Shown piece by piece: positions 39,267 through 52,580 of a stretch of DNA of 64,000 nt. The stretch is from Pardosa pseudoannulata (lineage: Eukaryota; Arthropoda; Arachnida; Araneae; Lycosidae). The notes below the pieces were generated by a model. It was not told the DNA's origin. It searched no databases and worked only from the letters and a program-made list of their open reading frames with translations. Where the stretch lies: the NCBI GenBank assembly GCA_032207245.1, contig CM063506.1, forward strand, positions 40,378,842 to 40,442,841, given 5' to 3'. The position numbers and the translations under genes are program-made. Every line of letters begins with the position of its first letter. Position 1 is the stretch's first letter.

Positions 39267-41619
39267 CTGAAAAGGAAGTATAGTGTGAGTTTATGAAATT
39301 CAACACTATTGGCTTAAAATTGCTTTAAACCAATATAAGTAAATAAGGGATGAAACAGTGATTTCATCAGATATCCAGATTGTCTTATTATTCTGGAACT
39401 AAATCTTTTATGCTTTATTTGAAAACAAATTATGTTTTGTACATGATTCTTTTAAACATCTTAAATAGACTGCAATGTAATTTTAAAAAATTCTTTAAAC
39501 ATTTCCAAAAATTAGCTAAGAATGTGAGCTGCTAAAAACAGTAAAATATTTTCTAATCAAATTGCTAAAAAGTAAAAGGTTAACCATGAAATAACTACAG
39601 CTGATTATGTTTTTACTTTATGATTTAGATAACAATCTCAAGTCTATTTAAAAAAATAAAAAATTAGAAAATCAAAACAGTTCAACTGACTATAAGCTTG
39701 CTTAGCTAAATATTGTGATCTCTGTACACAATTGCTCAGTTGGTTCTGGGGCAGTTTATATAGGAATAGCACTAAAACCACATGTAAATTAAACACAGTA
39801 TAAACACGTAGTATTTAACACTAAATCTACCAAGAGGGGTCAAATGACCCCATTTTTCGTTATTTTTGCCCTTATAAAAAATGTCTGGTAGTTTTAGCGT
39901 TAAATAAGTTATGTAATATAGGCATTCAGTTAAAAAAAGTTTTTGAACCAGTAACATGTACAATCTGTGCTATTTCTAATTGGGTTATTTTTTGTGCCAA
40001 CGTATTACCCTCATTCCCCAATCAAAATGTTGTGTTCAAGAGAAAATCTTGATGATGGAGGTGGAGTTGAAGTACAATTAATTCTACATTAATGTTTTAG
40101 TTATTAATAATGTCACTGAAGAAATTTTTCTAAATTTCCTCTCTGGATATCCAGATATTTAAAATTTGCTGGATACCAGATAGTTGTCTGATACTGGTTT
40201 CATTCCTAAAGTAAATAGTTTCTAATTCATAAGCAAATAAAAATTCCTTTTTGATAATATTCAATCATTTTATATAAATTTTAGACATTTCAGTAAATGC
40301 TTTTACAAAATTATATACATCATACAAAAATACAGTGTAATAATTGTGAATCTAGAGGGTTTTTAGTATGGATAAATGTTTGAAGGAAAAATGAACTCAT
40401 AACTTAAAAATATATGGTACTCTAATTTTCTATCTTATTTAATAATAATAATTAAAAAAAATATTTATAGATATGTTAAAGACAGTTTACTTGTAGGATA
40501 CAATTACTTTGGTTTAAATGAATAATTCTTGGTAGGAAAATTTAATATGACTTGTAACCTAATGAACCATTATACCATTAATAACTTAATGTCAAAAAAT
40601 ATGTAATAGAAAATAAGTTAATAGCATTTCCTTAAATGTTGTACAAACTCTTCCCTACTAGGGAAAATTTTTACCTTAATGTACTGAATCAAGACAATTT
40701 GTATGTGCGTAATGCACATGAGAACAGCACTTTAAGATATAGAATTAGAGTGACAAGGAGCTTACAGAATATTTATTGTAATTACATACCATTGCTTGCA
40801 TTGTTAAGTAAATTGGGAAAAGAATCCTGAATTTTTGAAAATTTTGTAATCATCAAAATGTCTACATTTTATTTTCTACTGAAATTACAGTTAAAATATA
40901 ACAGGGAGAACCTGCAAAACATAGAAATATCATGGAATTTGATGAGGATAAGAATGGTCAAAGAGTTCTTATGGCATTCCACGGTTTTAGTTTGGTTTGG
41001 AGCACTATGTTCTACTGTTTTGTTTCATGAAGTCTGAAGAATCATTCTTTCACTTACTTCTGTGTTTTATGGGAAAGGCTGAGGATCTAAATGATTTTGA
41101 TAGAGGGCAGATTGTAATGGCTCAAAGGCTTGGAACAAGTATTTCCGAAACTGCACGACTTGTGGGTTGTTCGGGATCTACAGTTGTTAGTACTTATGCA
41201 AAGTGGATGAATGACAGTAAAACCAGCAGTAGATGAGATGGGGCTGGACGTTCACACGCTATCAAAGAAAAAGGTTGTCAGAGACTGTCTTGCATGGTGA
41301 AGCAAAATCAGAAAATTGTGTTGGAGTGGTTCCAGGAACATGAAGCTGAATTCCAGTTAATGTCCTAGCCGCCTAACTTACAGTATCTCAATCCAATAGA
41401 ACACATTTGGGATAGCATGGGACGGCAGCTCAGAGTTCAAAGACCACCAATTCGCAATATCTGGGATTTGCGTAACCATTGCTTAAACGTCTGATACAAT
41501 CTGTTTCCGGCCATCTACCAAGGACTTGTGGTATCTATGCCAAGGCGGGTTGAAGCTGTGTTGCGCGCCAAAGGTAGGCAACTCGTTATTGACAGGTGGT
41601 CATAATGTTTTGGCTCTTG

Positions 41620-41662
<43 letters not shown>

Positions 41663-44600
41663 ATGGGTTGTGTCAGTGATAGTGTAAGCAAAATTAAATA
41701 TATTTTTTGCACTTTTTTTTTAAACTCCCTGTTACCTGAAGAATTTTCCTCTTATATGGTAAAAATTTATTTAAAGGAATTTTTAAATGAAAACCACTCA
41801 GAAATAGAACAATTTCCTCCCATAGTGTAGCTAAAATAACCATATGTGACTGATACTCAACTACCTTAATAAATAACACAGTCTTCTGAAGATTATATAT
41901 AAAACTTAATGGGACAATTTAAATCACTATAAAAATAGACAAAAAAAATTACTTGTAGCAAATTTTGGATTAACCAGGGTTCCATCATCATTTTTGAACT
42001 GATATCTTACTCGTCCTCTGAATACCACACTATCTTTATTTAATTCACGTGTGTACAGCTTATTCTGCAAAGTAAAAAATGTACAATACATCAGAATTAT
42101 ATAGCAATACATTTCAAAGTTTGTTTTAATTTTGGACATGCTTACTTATAATCAACTCACAAAGATATGTATGAGTGCATAATTAGGTTAAATAAACACA
42201 GCAATAAAAATTCATAATTACATATCTAATCATTTGTTAAATTTATTATGGGTAATTTCCCAGTATTCGTAGCATGATGTTATTAAAAAAAATCATTAAA
42301 TTTTATGGTATTATCCATCAAATGAAAGGTAATGAAACATAGCTTATGAATATGAAACTGATTTTATCAAAAAATTGAGAAACTTTTTAAATTTCATAAT
42401 TTTTATATATATACATATATACAAATTCAAAAATTGCAGACAAACTTTTTTTTGCCAGTACAATATTTAATACTTTCATTAAGATATATTAGTGTAGACA
42501 TTGTAATTCAACAATTAACTAAAAACACTGCATATTTATCTTTTGTGTTTCAATATAGGGTGTTTATAGAAAAATGCTGATGACATAGATTGTTCAGATT
42601 AAAAGAATGGTTTAGTTTGTGCAAATTCATACTAAATAGAAGATTATTGCATTATATTTGCTCTAAACCATCCAACTAGTTAAACTTTCCTTAAATTCTC
42701 CCTTTTCACGTACTCAAAATGCACCATATTATTTTCCAAAGTACACTTAAAACATGTTTCTACATCACTTCATTTGACTTGGTGTCAATTTTTGAAAATG
42801 TTCCTGAAGAAAGCCAATGGATTGGTCTATGTTTTAAAGAACATTGATGGACGATAAGTAGTTTTAAACAGACAAAAAAAAAAAAAAAAAAAATTAATAC
42901 TCAAAATTCATTTCAAGCCTGTAGCAGAACACAAGCTTAAATATTGAGACAAACTACAATATGAAACAAGTTCAGTAATGCAAACTTATCGACTTTGCCA
43001 TGTGATCAGTCACCTGACCAATCTGACCATTCTTTTTTTATATGATACAAGAATTGATTTAAAGATGAACCACATATTTAATAAATTACAATGTAATTGC
43101 ATATATCAAATATCTGTGTCAACTTTTAAAATATTTGACAAGGTACTTTTAAGAAATAAATTTAAAAAAAATGTGTAAAAATTGTAAATGAGTTACCAAT
43201 TACAATTTATAGAATACTAAAGATAACTGTTAATAAAATATAATAAATTAATGATATAATGCCAAATAACATATTATAAGCAAAAAAATCCATTATATAT
43301 TGCTGTATAGCTATAAACAGAAAAGTATAAATATATATATTTTTATAAAAAAAAATTAAAATATAAATAAAATAAAAAATTTTATGCATAATGTGTACAC
43401 AGATAGCATATGCAATTAGAGATCAAACTACTGTTTTCTTACCCCCTTTCTCTATTAATGCATTCCATTTTACAGAATGTATCAAAAATAAATATGGGGC
43501 ACTGAGCAAAAGATCCCTTTGAGGACCTCTAAATTACTATTAATCATTAACAGCAAATTACAAGTCTCTCAACTGACCTTTACTCAAAGCCCCAGATTGT
43601 CATGACTGGGGCCTGCCTGTTTAGTCATCATCCTGGAAAAATTTGGAGTTTAACAATAGCAGCATTAGTAACTTCCTTTTAAAAAATGCATAGGTTTATA
43701 TTGATAGAAATTGCATTTTCAGGACTATTTTTTAAAAAATTGCTTGGCTCCCAACATATTTTGATATATTTATTTCAATTGTTAGTTCTGTACAAAAATT
43801 AGGATTTTTAAAATTAAACTCTAATCAGACAATCTTTTCAAAACAGTTCTAGATTTATAAACTATGAAAACACAATATATCTGAATACTGTAAAAAAATT
43901 TCAATTAATCTCTTAGTTTATAATTCTGAGCTCTGTAAATATTTTTTTACTATAAAGATGTCCTTTTAACAGTTTATATGGAAATAAACTTAAATTAATT
44001 AAAGTTCTGAAAAGAGAACATATGGGAGTATACAGGTCCCTACATATTAAAAATGAAATGTGTTATATAATTTGTTTCCGTGGTTTTTAATGAGAAAAAT
44101 TCAATATTATTATTCTTTAAAATTTCACGTCTGTTAAAAAGTGAATTATACAATACTTTTAAAATTATACTAATCATTACTTACTTCTACACCTATTTGA
44201 AAAGATGCTGCATCTAAAACATCTCTAATTTCTTGACAAGTGGGATTTTCAACACACTAAGAAGTAAATAAAAATTTATTAGAACATACTGCTTAATAAA
44301 TTCTATGATAGAAGATTAATTCAAACGAATAAATTTGAAAATATGTTATGTAAATATAATTGCAGGAATTTTATTTTGTATTTGTTTTATATTGTGAATA
44401 TGTAAATATAAAAAATAAAGGATTAAGAAAATAATTTTAGAGATAATGGAATTTTCCAGATTTTTAATATATATCTACTACATATGCACTAATATTTCAG
44501 CATTTTTTAGCCAAGTGTGTATATATACATTTATATATGTATATGTGGGAACATACACAACACAAATCTTTATGTGAAGAGTTAAGTATTTGGTAAAAGA

Positions 44601-47600
44601 AAGATGGCATAAGTGTATGAGTTAAGAATTATGGTAATCTGTTACAATTTCTAAAAGTAATCGGGGCTGTAACGAAGGTGGCATTCACCTCGGACACATC
44701 AGTCATAGGGGCCCCAAGCCTTATGCAATATTTTAGCTAAATTTTCAAACATGGTCCAAACAAGAACAATTTGCTCACGAATAGAAATAAGGAAGCATTA
44801 AAAAATAATTTTCCAAAATTACAATTAAAGGGTAGGGTTGAAAGACAATAAATTAGAATTATTAATAAAATTGGGCATGAAAATTTACATTAAGTAACTT
44901 ATTAATGCCTGAGGAGGTAGGTGAAACATTTGCAAATCAACAGAAACATAAAGAACCCTGATCATTGCAAATAAAGGGGAAAAAAAAAAGGTGGCCAAGT
45001 GTTTCTTAATACAAAGGTGCTAGAGTTGATTAAAAGAGCTGCAGATCTAGCCCTAAAATAATTTTCTGATTTAGAATCACATGAATTGGTATCAGAAGTT
45101 GAGAGTTTCAAATTTCAACTAATTTAGATATTGAAAGACCTTAAATGAAATGAATTCCTGCAAAAAGAGCTAGAAAATATAGATCCAAATTTAGTAATTG
45201 CATTGAAAAACTTTTCATGATTGCCTTTGACAACAGCTTAGTATGAACATTCTTTTAGCAAACTAAAACTGCTAAAATTGTATCAATGATCCTCATTGAA
45301 GTATGAATGGCTAGAGAACATTATATAATATGCACTGAAAAAAAAAAGTATAACAAAATCAACTACAATAAAATCTTCAATTTATTCGTAAACATTAAAA
45401 CTCAGAGAGAAATTTTTTAAATTCCTTTCCTTTTTATATAAGTAAAAAGTTGTTACTTTGAGAAACCTTTATATACATTGTTCAGTATGCCAAAGACTCT
45501 AGTTCTGGCCATGAAAAAATCAATGTATTTCACATTTAGTTTAGAACTGGTAAAGAATGTAATCAAGTATGAAATTATAGCTATTCTTTCCCAAATTTGA
45601 TACTTAATACTTACTTTTACTCATATTTAACTATCTATACATGATTATGACGCTGAACTAAAAACTGTGATAATGATCGTTCAGTAAAAATTTAACATAA
45701 TTTCAAATAAATTATACTATTTCAAAATAACACATGCATGCATATAACTCTGGGCTTCAGAAAAAAAATTTAGAAAAAAAAAAGAAAAAGGAATTCTAAA
45801 CAAATTTTTTGTTAAAATGAGGAATTTGCACATGTGGGGGATTTGAACAAATTAGTATTTTTCTGATAATACCAGACTCGTAGATTCCAAAAATGTTCTC
45901 AAAAATGTAAAAAACTGGGTCCATCATTTTAAAAATTAATTTTAAAGTTAAGCAAAAATCCCGTGACTCCATGATTGTTTCTGACATCTTAGTTCATGAT
46001 ATCCAATATTTTCTTATTGCTTGTAAGCTCACACTATTTTACGATTTTGTTTTTGCAAGTTCTTGAAATTTTCTAACTATCAAAATTTATTTTCATTTAA
46101 ACCTGAAAGTTCATTTTATTGATCTCGATAGCTTAGTTATCTCAATTTGTATAAATGTCTCTTCTACCTGGATTTACCAAAGGACAGTCGATCAACCTCC
46201 CAAAAATTACACGCATGTCAATGTTTTTGTTCTTGGGAAAAAAAAAAAACTCAGTTTTGTAGGAGCAGAAGTACAGGGAATTAAAACCCAAAGGTATATA
46301 AAATCATTTATATATTTATCCAATTTAAATTAACATGTATTAATATTTTATTCATGCTAATCCTAGTTCTTCTGTTTGTACACACAGCCAAGTCAAATAT
46401 ATATACATATATCATATACACACACATTTGTAGTAGTATCGATTTTTATAAATAAGGATAGGTGTACTATTAAAATAAAAATTAGAGGAGGTATTTATAC
46501 TTAATTTTATTGGAAGATATTTTGATCAGGTTAAAACAAAAAGTATCTGAAAATTACTTTAATATTGAAGTTTGAAATGTATTAAAAATCATTCTTTGAT
46601 TAAAACATCAAAATTATGTATTAAAACCACCATTATGGCCCAAGTTTATTAACATTCCTAGATGTTTACTTTTGTATGTAAAATACCAATTATTTCATAT
46701 TTACATTCAAAGTAATACAATTTTATTATCTTTTAATATTAATATTAAATAAAAAATGCATACAGTTTCTGAAATTAAATTTACATTTTTTAATCACTAT
46801 TAAGTATTTTAAATTTGACAAAAAGAAATTTAAAATCTTTAAAAGGCTTTACTTAATTATTTATACTTTTTCAAATAGCAATACAATTTCATTGCCTTTA
46901 ATATTAATGTTAAATTAAAAAATGCATTAAGTTTCTGAAATTAAATTTAATTTTTAAAGTAATATCATTATTAAGTATTTTAAAAATATTATACTTTTTT
47001 CAAATTAGTCACTAATTTAATCGAAAAATATTACTGTGAATTGATACACTAAAGAAAGTATGCATCTCTGAAGAAAATATTTATAATACCTTGAAAATAC
47101 ATAACCTTCTCCCCCGAGTTATTTATTAGATAATTATATGCTTTATCAAACATTTATTGTACTTGAACTCTGTGATAATACTCGAAAATTAGCAGTTTTA
47201 AAAGTTAAATAACGCTGGTTAATCAACAGTCCTTTTAAAAGGTATAGATGTATTTTTAATACACTTTAATTGTTCTAAATTAGTAATATTTAAACAAAAG
47301 CAAGCATTTACATACTGAAAAATGGGTCTTCATAAACCCATAGAGATGATTTATGTTAATTTGGGGTTTAATTTCACATCCCTTTTCATGGCATTTGTAC
47401 AGATTTACATGTATTTGGATCTTTGGGAACGCTGAAAAATATCTTCTCATTGCAATTAGTTGTATTTTTAAAGAGTGGCACAATACAATATTTAGAATAT
47501 GATTTTTTAATGTCAGACATAATAAAAAAATTTCTATGATATGCGATACTTTACACAGAAATAAATTTAAAAGTCGCCTTTTAACATGTAAACAATATAA

Positions 47601-48667
47601 GCGGTTGGTGTTTTCATGAACCATGATGTCACAAACTCAGCAGAGGAAAAGTATCATTTTTGAGAGATGTTAAAGAGTCCTCTATGAAACTCATTAGAAA
47701 TCACTAATTAAGACCCCAAATGTAAGAAAAATAGGTACAAAATTCTTCATTACCCTTACTCATTTCAGTATTTAAAAATTTCTTGTAACAACTTATGTTA
47801 AATTTTTGAAACCTTGTAAATGCATACTAAAAAGTATTAATATATATCAATTTTCAAAATAAACTTTTGTGAACACTAATTATTAGAAAAATGAAATTTT
47901 TAGACTCCCAAATCTATTCATTTCATGCACAATTAATCAAAATATAATTAGTCTAAATATTAGAATTAAATATCTTCCATGAAGAATAAAAAATAGAATA
48001 GAAAGGGGTATAAAAATTACTCCTATTTATTATCAAATAAAAAACTTATGGTTCATTTACAAATATATTTGCAATAAAATTTTTAATGTTTCTATGTACC
48101 TTTTATAAAAAATAAAAACTATATTTTTAAAAAATTAATCAAGTATTGGGTGCTACAAGAGTATTATAGAAACTGAATATTTAAAGAAATAGTAAAACTG
48201 TTCTCCAAAGAAAATTATACATTCATGTGGGAAAGCTAACTATAAAATAAATCATACTTAAAGATCGAACACATCTAAATAAAGAATATGCATCGTTTAT
48301 TCACGAGTCAAAAATTTAAAAATTACCTTGTCTTTACTAATTCTCCTGCCTTCGGCGTATGTTTTTTTACTGTTTATATAAGCAGGATATATACAAGACC
48401 ACCTGAAATGAAAACTTTAATCAATGCAATAGAATGAAAACATTTAAAGCGACAGAATTAATAAAACGCTTATAGCAACAAACGTGATAAGAACTTATGC
48501 TATGAAGTAGCTGGTCACATGTATGTGTACAAGAGCAAAATTAAAGGGCGCTTTAAAATCTACATAAACATAAAACTTGCATTCTTATGTACAAAGTAGT
48601 TAATCAAGTTATAACATTACCTTTCTCTGTCTGAATACTTTTTCTCAGGCGACCAGCATGACACCAT
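39136..48667 (-). CDS. SRP19: Signal recognition particle 19 kDa protein, five exons
   Basis: Joined minus-strand exons are 48667-48621, 48402-48327, 44256-44185, 42064-41953 and 39266-39136. They total 438 nt, 145 residues, against 144 in human SRP19. All introns are GT-AG and every phase matches. Diagnostic segments are [20 protein letters not shown] (N-terminal strand and loop), [37 protein letters not shown] and [21 protein letters not shown] Lys-rich tail KKGNKKKRR follows. SRP19 binds helices 6 and 8 of SRP RNA and allows SRP54 to join the particle; assembly occurs in nucleus and cytoplasm. The start ATG at 48667 is the first in frame and gives a normal-length N-terminus. Introns 2-4 hold transposon remnants and one half of a segmental duplication. 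Confidence 0.96.
39815..39903. mobile_element. 89-bp piggyBac-like MITE
   Basis: Begins TTAACACTAAATCTACCA and ends with the inverse TGGTAGTTTTAGCGTTAA. These are 18-bp terminal inverted repeats (16 of 18 matching) with TTAA at both ends, the piggyBac target. A GGGGTCAAATGACCCC palindrome lies just inside the left end. It has no coding capacity and sits in SRP19 intron 4. Confidence 0.72.
41069..41612 (+). pseudogene. Tc1-like transposase, internally deleted
   Basis: The plus strand encodes a Tc1 N-terminal helix-turn-helix ([20 protein letters not shown] and [16 protein letters not shown]). After a stop comes [16 protein letters not shown]. It then jumps to the C-terminal catalytic end [20 protein letters not shown] and [16 protein letters not shown]. 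The central part with the first two catalytic Asp residues is missing, and stops interrupt both halves. A terminus-like GGTGGTCATAATGTTTTGG follows at ~41595. A TG/TA microsatellite abuts it. Lies in SRP19 intron 4, opposite to the gene. Confidence 0.8.
41953..42064 (-). CDS. SRP19: SRP19 exon 4
   Basis: Encodes [20 protein letters not shown] then [17 protein letters not shown], with one base of the next Lys codon before the donor GTAATT. RGRVRYQ aligns with human RGRVRVQ. Confidence 0.95.
42065..44184 (-). other. SRP19 intron 3
   Basis: AT-rich intron. A poly-A run is present at ~42873-42892. No further feature is supported. Confidence 0.6.
44185..44256 (-). CDS. SRP19: SRP19 exon 3
   Basis: Phase-0 exon of 24 codons: [20 protein letters not shown] then IGVE, the helix following the RNA-binding loop. 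The donor is GTAAGT. Confidence 0.94.
44660..45340 (+). pseudogene. hAT-type transposase C-terminal remnant
   Basis: Plus-strand translation with stops gives [20 protein letters not shown] then [19 protein letters not shown] and [11 protein letters not shown]. This is the pattern of hAT C-terminal domains (LP-x-S-A-ERSFSKLKLIK...). A GGGGCCCC motif at ~44690 resembles the GC-rich ends of such elements. Frames are broken. Lies in SRP19 intron 2. Confidence 0.6.
45816..47737 (+). repeat. Segmental duplication, copy 1
   Basis: Starts AATGAGGAATTTGCACATG and is collinear with 55866-57614 in the same orientation, at roughly 85-90% by eye with several indels. It lies in SRP19 intron 2. The minus-strand ORF at 47280-47624 has a similar but differently broken counterpart in copy 2, so I do not call it a gene. 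Confidence 0.8.
48327..48402 (-). CDS. SRP19: SRP19 exon 2
   Basis: Encodes [20 protein letters not shown] then ISKDK. The CIYPAY motif is the family signature. Confidence 0.95.
48621..48667 (-). CDS. SRP19: SRP19 exon 1
   Basis: Encodes [15 protein letters not shown] plus two bases of Arg before the donor GTAATG. The intron that follows is 218 bp. Confidence 0.88.
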
Positions 48668-49488
48668 ATTGCTGCTGTCGTGGTACTTTAGAAAATATTT
48701 AAACTTGATTGTTGACCATTAAGCACTTAGCGATCCACCAATCCTCAAATCTACACACCAATAAGGGAGAGAATGGAGAGGATTGAAAGAACCAATAGTA
48801 TACTTGGACACTTTTCATAGATGTTCAGATGTGCAGTATCATAAAGTATGTTAATCTGTGGGCAGTACTACTAAATTGGGTAAATAGATAAAAATCTAGT
48901 AAGGTGACCTAACGTCTTCGAAATTCAGGGACGGAAAGTACTCAAATTTAGATTTTTTTCAATTGTCCCCAAAAAATACCTTGACTACTTAGGGACGGGA
49001 ACATTTAAAATTTAAAGATTTGTCTTAGTCTAGTAGATTAGTGATTTTAATTCACTCAAATTTAAAGATTTGTCTTAGTAAATCTAGTAAACATTCATTT
49101 TAATTCAATCCAATATTTTAATATAATTAAAAGTCCTAAATACCTTGAAAAAATATTAATTAGTTTTATATGTTTTCTTTATATCTCTGAATCTAAATAC
49201 TTTTAATCTTTTTATACTTATCCTAATTATTAATGTATTTAGAAATGAGATGATATACAATATGTACGTTTTCACTTGTCGATGACGTCATCAGGTAAAT
49301 AATGAATTTTTGCTTATACAGACGTTAGCTTACAAAATTGAAATTTCAATAAATATTCCTAATTTCAAAATATTTTAAATCAAAAGCTATCCAGACCACT
49401 TTAAAGTATACAAAGTAAGTAAAGCTTTAAAGTATGGCTATAGATATTTCTGCGATATGTCCCCGAAAATGCCCCCCAAAATATTGTG
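48668..49488. other. 5' flank of SRP19
   Basis: Presumed promoter side of SRP19; no clear core element. A ~50-bp direct duplication (AAATTTAAAGATTTGTCTTA) occurs at 49008 and 49058. Confidence 0.4.
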
Positions 49489-49494
49489 TACTAT

Positions 49495-50094
49495 CTAGAG
49501 TTGTGAGCAATGGAAAAAACCCGGTTTAAACCCGGGAAAAAACCGGGTTTTTTGGGAAGGGAATTTTGAAAATTTCCAAAACATGGGAATTTTGAAGTAT
49601 TTTGTTTACTTTTATCCTAATCGCAGAAGACAATTTTTACATTTCACATATTTTTATTATTACATAAATATTAGGCAATAATGTGTAGTGTCACAAAACC
49701 CATAAATCATTATTTTTCTTGGATAACACCTCTCTCTTTCTCTCTCTCTATATATATGTGTGTGTGTATGTAGGAATTGGATACAAAATGCAATAGTGTC
49801 ATTTGATTATACCTTTAAATGATATATACATTACAAAAAATAATGCACTGTTATTTTAAATTTAAAGATATTTATTTTTATATTATAAAAGAAGGGGAAG
49901 AAGTTTAGCTTAAAGCAATTTACATAGTAGATGATGATAAAAAATAATGTATATATAATTATTATATTAGCCATTAAAATTGAAGCAACTAGTTATGTGT
50001 TTGATAAGACTAACAGGGTCATTAATTACATAAGTACAACTATAAAATCATTTAAAAGGTCATTGCTATTATTTCTTGAATATATATATGCATA

Positions 50095-50185
<91 letters not shown>

Positions 50186-50369
50186 CCAAAAGTAAAAAAA
50201 AAACTTTTAGAAATAATATGCTAGTTCTTAAATAGCTACTGGTGAAAAAATAAATGTAAACATTGTTAAAATGATTTCTTCTCAAAGTTCCTAAAATTCC
50301 GGGTTTATTCCCTAAAATTCCCAGGTTTATTCTCACCTTTTCAAAATTCCAGGTTTTTTACATCTCTAG
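49495..50369. mobile_element. Foldback/hAT-like element with long TA microsatellite, 875 bp
   Basis: The left end CTAGAGTTGTGAGCAATGG...AAAACCCGG and the right end CCAGGTTTTTTACATCTCTAG are inverted matches. TACTAT flanks both sides (49489-49494 and 50370-50375). CCGGGTTT motifs recur inside both ends. The interior holds a (TA)n/(TATG)n run at ~50083-50183, and the overlapping ORFs there are microsatellite artefacts. Confidence 0.55.
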
Positions 50370-50997
50370 TACTATTCCCAGGTTTTGCGGATACGATGCC
50401 GTTTATCCCAATGTTTCTATTTAGAGATATACTCACCTTAAAACACAGCTGTGATTTGATATAAAGTTACATAAAAACTATAAAAACACGAAAATCTTAA
50501 AACAAAGGAAATAAAAATATGTAACCAATTATTGGCACACATTGTGTTTTCACGGCTTTAAAGAGACTTTTTCCCTTGACATATATTTCTTATGCTAAAT
50601 TTGGAATTGAAAATTTTTAAGTCAGAGCAGAAAAAAAAAAATTAAATATTTTAATGCATACACCCTAAAATAGGTTGCTGACTTCGGACGTTTGGGGGTC
50701 GTATTTTCACATCATCAGGTACTCCATTAAATTACTTATCACAGAAAAAAGTGTGAGAATTATGGAAAAAGAAATTGGGAAATTTGAAGAGAAGAAGGCA
50801 TCTATTGAAATCTTAAATAGATAATGTGTTTTTATGTATATAAACGAGTTTTAAGAATTTCAATTATGTTAAGTTTGCAGAAATCTGCGATGAGTAGTCA
50901 CCCACAACTCTCACCGAATTATAATCCTTGTAAGCGCAAGTTGCCTTCAAAATGTGTGTTATTTTCGGCAAACGATTTTTGAACGATTCTGATGCAG

Positions 50998-51283
50998 TCT
51001 CTACACTATGGAAAATTGTTCACCACTTCCGAATGGTGACCTTGAACTATGGTTTACGGGTTGCATCCACACTCTGGGCCACTAAATGAGCGTGGATTCG
51101 TCCATAAAGTCTACTGCGCACTTTAGTTGAGCATCTGGATGCCTTTGATCTTTGGAGAAAAACCGCTTCCGAAGCCATCCTCCCCCAAGGCCACTTTATC
51201 GTCTGCCATCGTCGACCTCGATAAGCCATACCCCCAATGACTGATGGTGGTACTGACTTGCAGTGGACCATAGTGTGGAGAGG
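50998..51283 (-). mobile_element. MITE copy 1 (~286 bp), inverted relative to copy 2
   Basis: Inverted, ~80% similar counterpart of 52581-52870. The ends CTCTACACTATGG and CCATAGTGTGGAGAGG are imperfect terminal inverted repeats. Non-coding. Confidence 0.7.
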
Positions 51284-51559
51284 CCTTAATATCGTCTCAT
51301 CAGTGCGAGTCTAGTTCTTGATAAGTTTGTATGCCATTTTCTAATGTATCAAGGAATGTGAATAATTAATATCTTATGAAATGCGCATGAAGCTTTTAAG
51401 AAATTTTATAAGCTTGTCCTAATATCACTCCAACAGTCAGGCATATTTTATTGGCAACCTGGATGCTTCGATTTTTATGACAAGAATCAAGATTCTCGTG
51501 ATTTATCCGGGTATGTGCTACAACTGTTAAACACTATGGTTGTACTGTACTACATATTG

Positions 51560-51740
51560 CGGTGAAGATATGTCATAGGTGACTTCAGCGTCATACTGAC
51601 TACAGAAGTCGTTAGAGACGGTAATTCGGTATGATAAATTACCCTCTCTACTACGTCGTAATGGCGACTTCTGTCATCAGTGTGACAGTAATGTCGACTG
51701 TGACATAATCTCGATTGTAATATGGTAGCACTCCAAGTTT
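51560..51740. repeat. Palindromic foldback repeat, copy 1
   Basis: Arms such as CAGAAGTCG...AGAGACGGTAATT and AATTACCCTCTCT...CGACTTCTG face each other around CGGTATGAT. The same organisation recurs at 54440-54640. Confidence 0.55.
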
Positions 51741-51749
51741 CCTATTTCT

Positions 51750-52580
51750 GAATGGTTTTCTGCAATCATTATTTTACTGAATTATCATATTTATTTTCAT
51801 CATTACCTCAAGGTCAGACTACCACATTATTTCAATGTTTTGTACATGACTTAATGCTTTACATATATTTTATTTATGCAAGACGAAAGTGCTGCGGCAG
51901 TGGTTATCATAGAGAGCATTTGCTTAAAATTGCCACCTTTGGGGGATAAACATCCAAATTTTTGGTTCGCAAATGTAGAAGCACAATTTGGAATACCTTA
52001 TACTTATATTAAGCAACATTTTATTCCTAAATTGCTACGTTAAATTTGGATATACTATCTTATGTTATGGTACTGCATTACAATCGAGAGTTGAAAATAA
52101 ATACTAAATATTAAAATAACGATTAATTACTGACTTTTCTGATTCTATAGAACAGAGGATCAAAATATAGCACTCATTTCATATTAGGCAACGACAAATT
52201 GTCGTACTAGCAAATGTTAAGTTTCTAACAGTGAATGAAACGGGTGGAAAAATGTTGACAACGAGTTTCTTATAAAACTTAAAGTTACATAATCTCCCAA
52301 TACATATTCAATACCTTTTTATCAATTTCCGACGACAAAGTGGCAATATTGGTCATCAGAGCGGATAAAATTCCCGATACAGTTTCCAAAAATATTGGCT
52401 GCACTACAGTGCAGAATCAAAAATTCCTTCCCCAATATGTATGATTTACGCATTCAGATTTGCTTTTACTTTGGGAAGGGGGTACTACATAAGCCAGAGA
52501 TGTATTGTCCTAAGCTGAATTGTTTGCCTTCAAAATGTCTGTCAATTTTTCAGCAGACGATTTTTCAACTATTTAAAGGC
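51750..52580. other. Intergenic AT-rich stretch
   Basis: No supported feature. The 52490-52575 part resembles the flank of MITE copy 1 (AAATGTSTGT...GACGATTTTT), suggesting an older duplicated host sequence. Confidence 0.35.

Noticed and set aside
47280..47624. 114-codon minus-strand ORF in SRP19 intron 2
   Set aside because: The second copy of the same sequence (57241-57441) is only partly open and diverges like non-coding DNA. There is no splice context.
49931..50336. ORFs made of alternating Tyr-Ile residues
   Set aside because: They are translations of the TA/TATG microsatellite.
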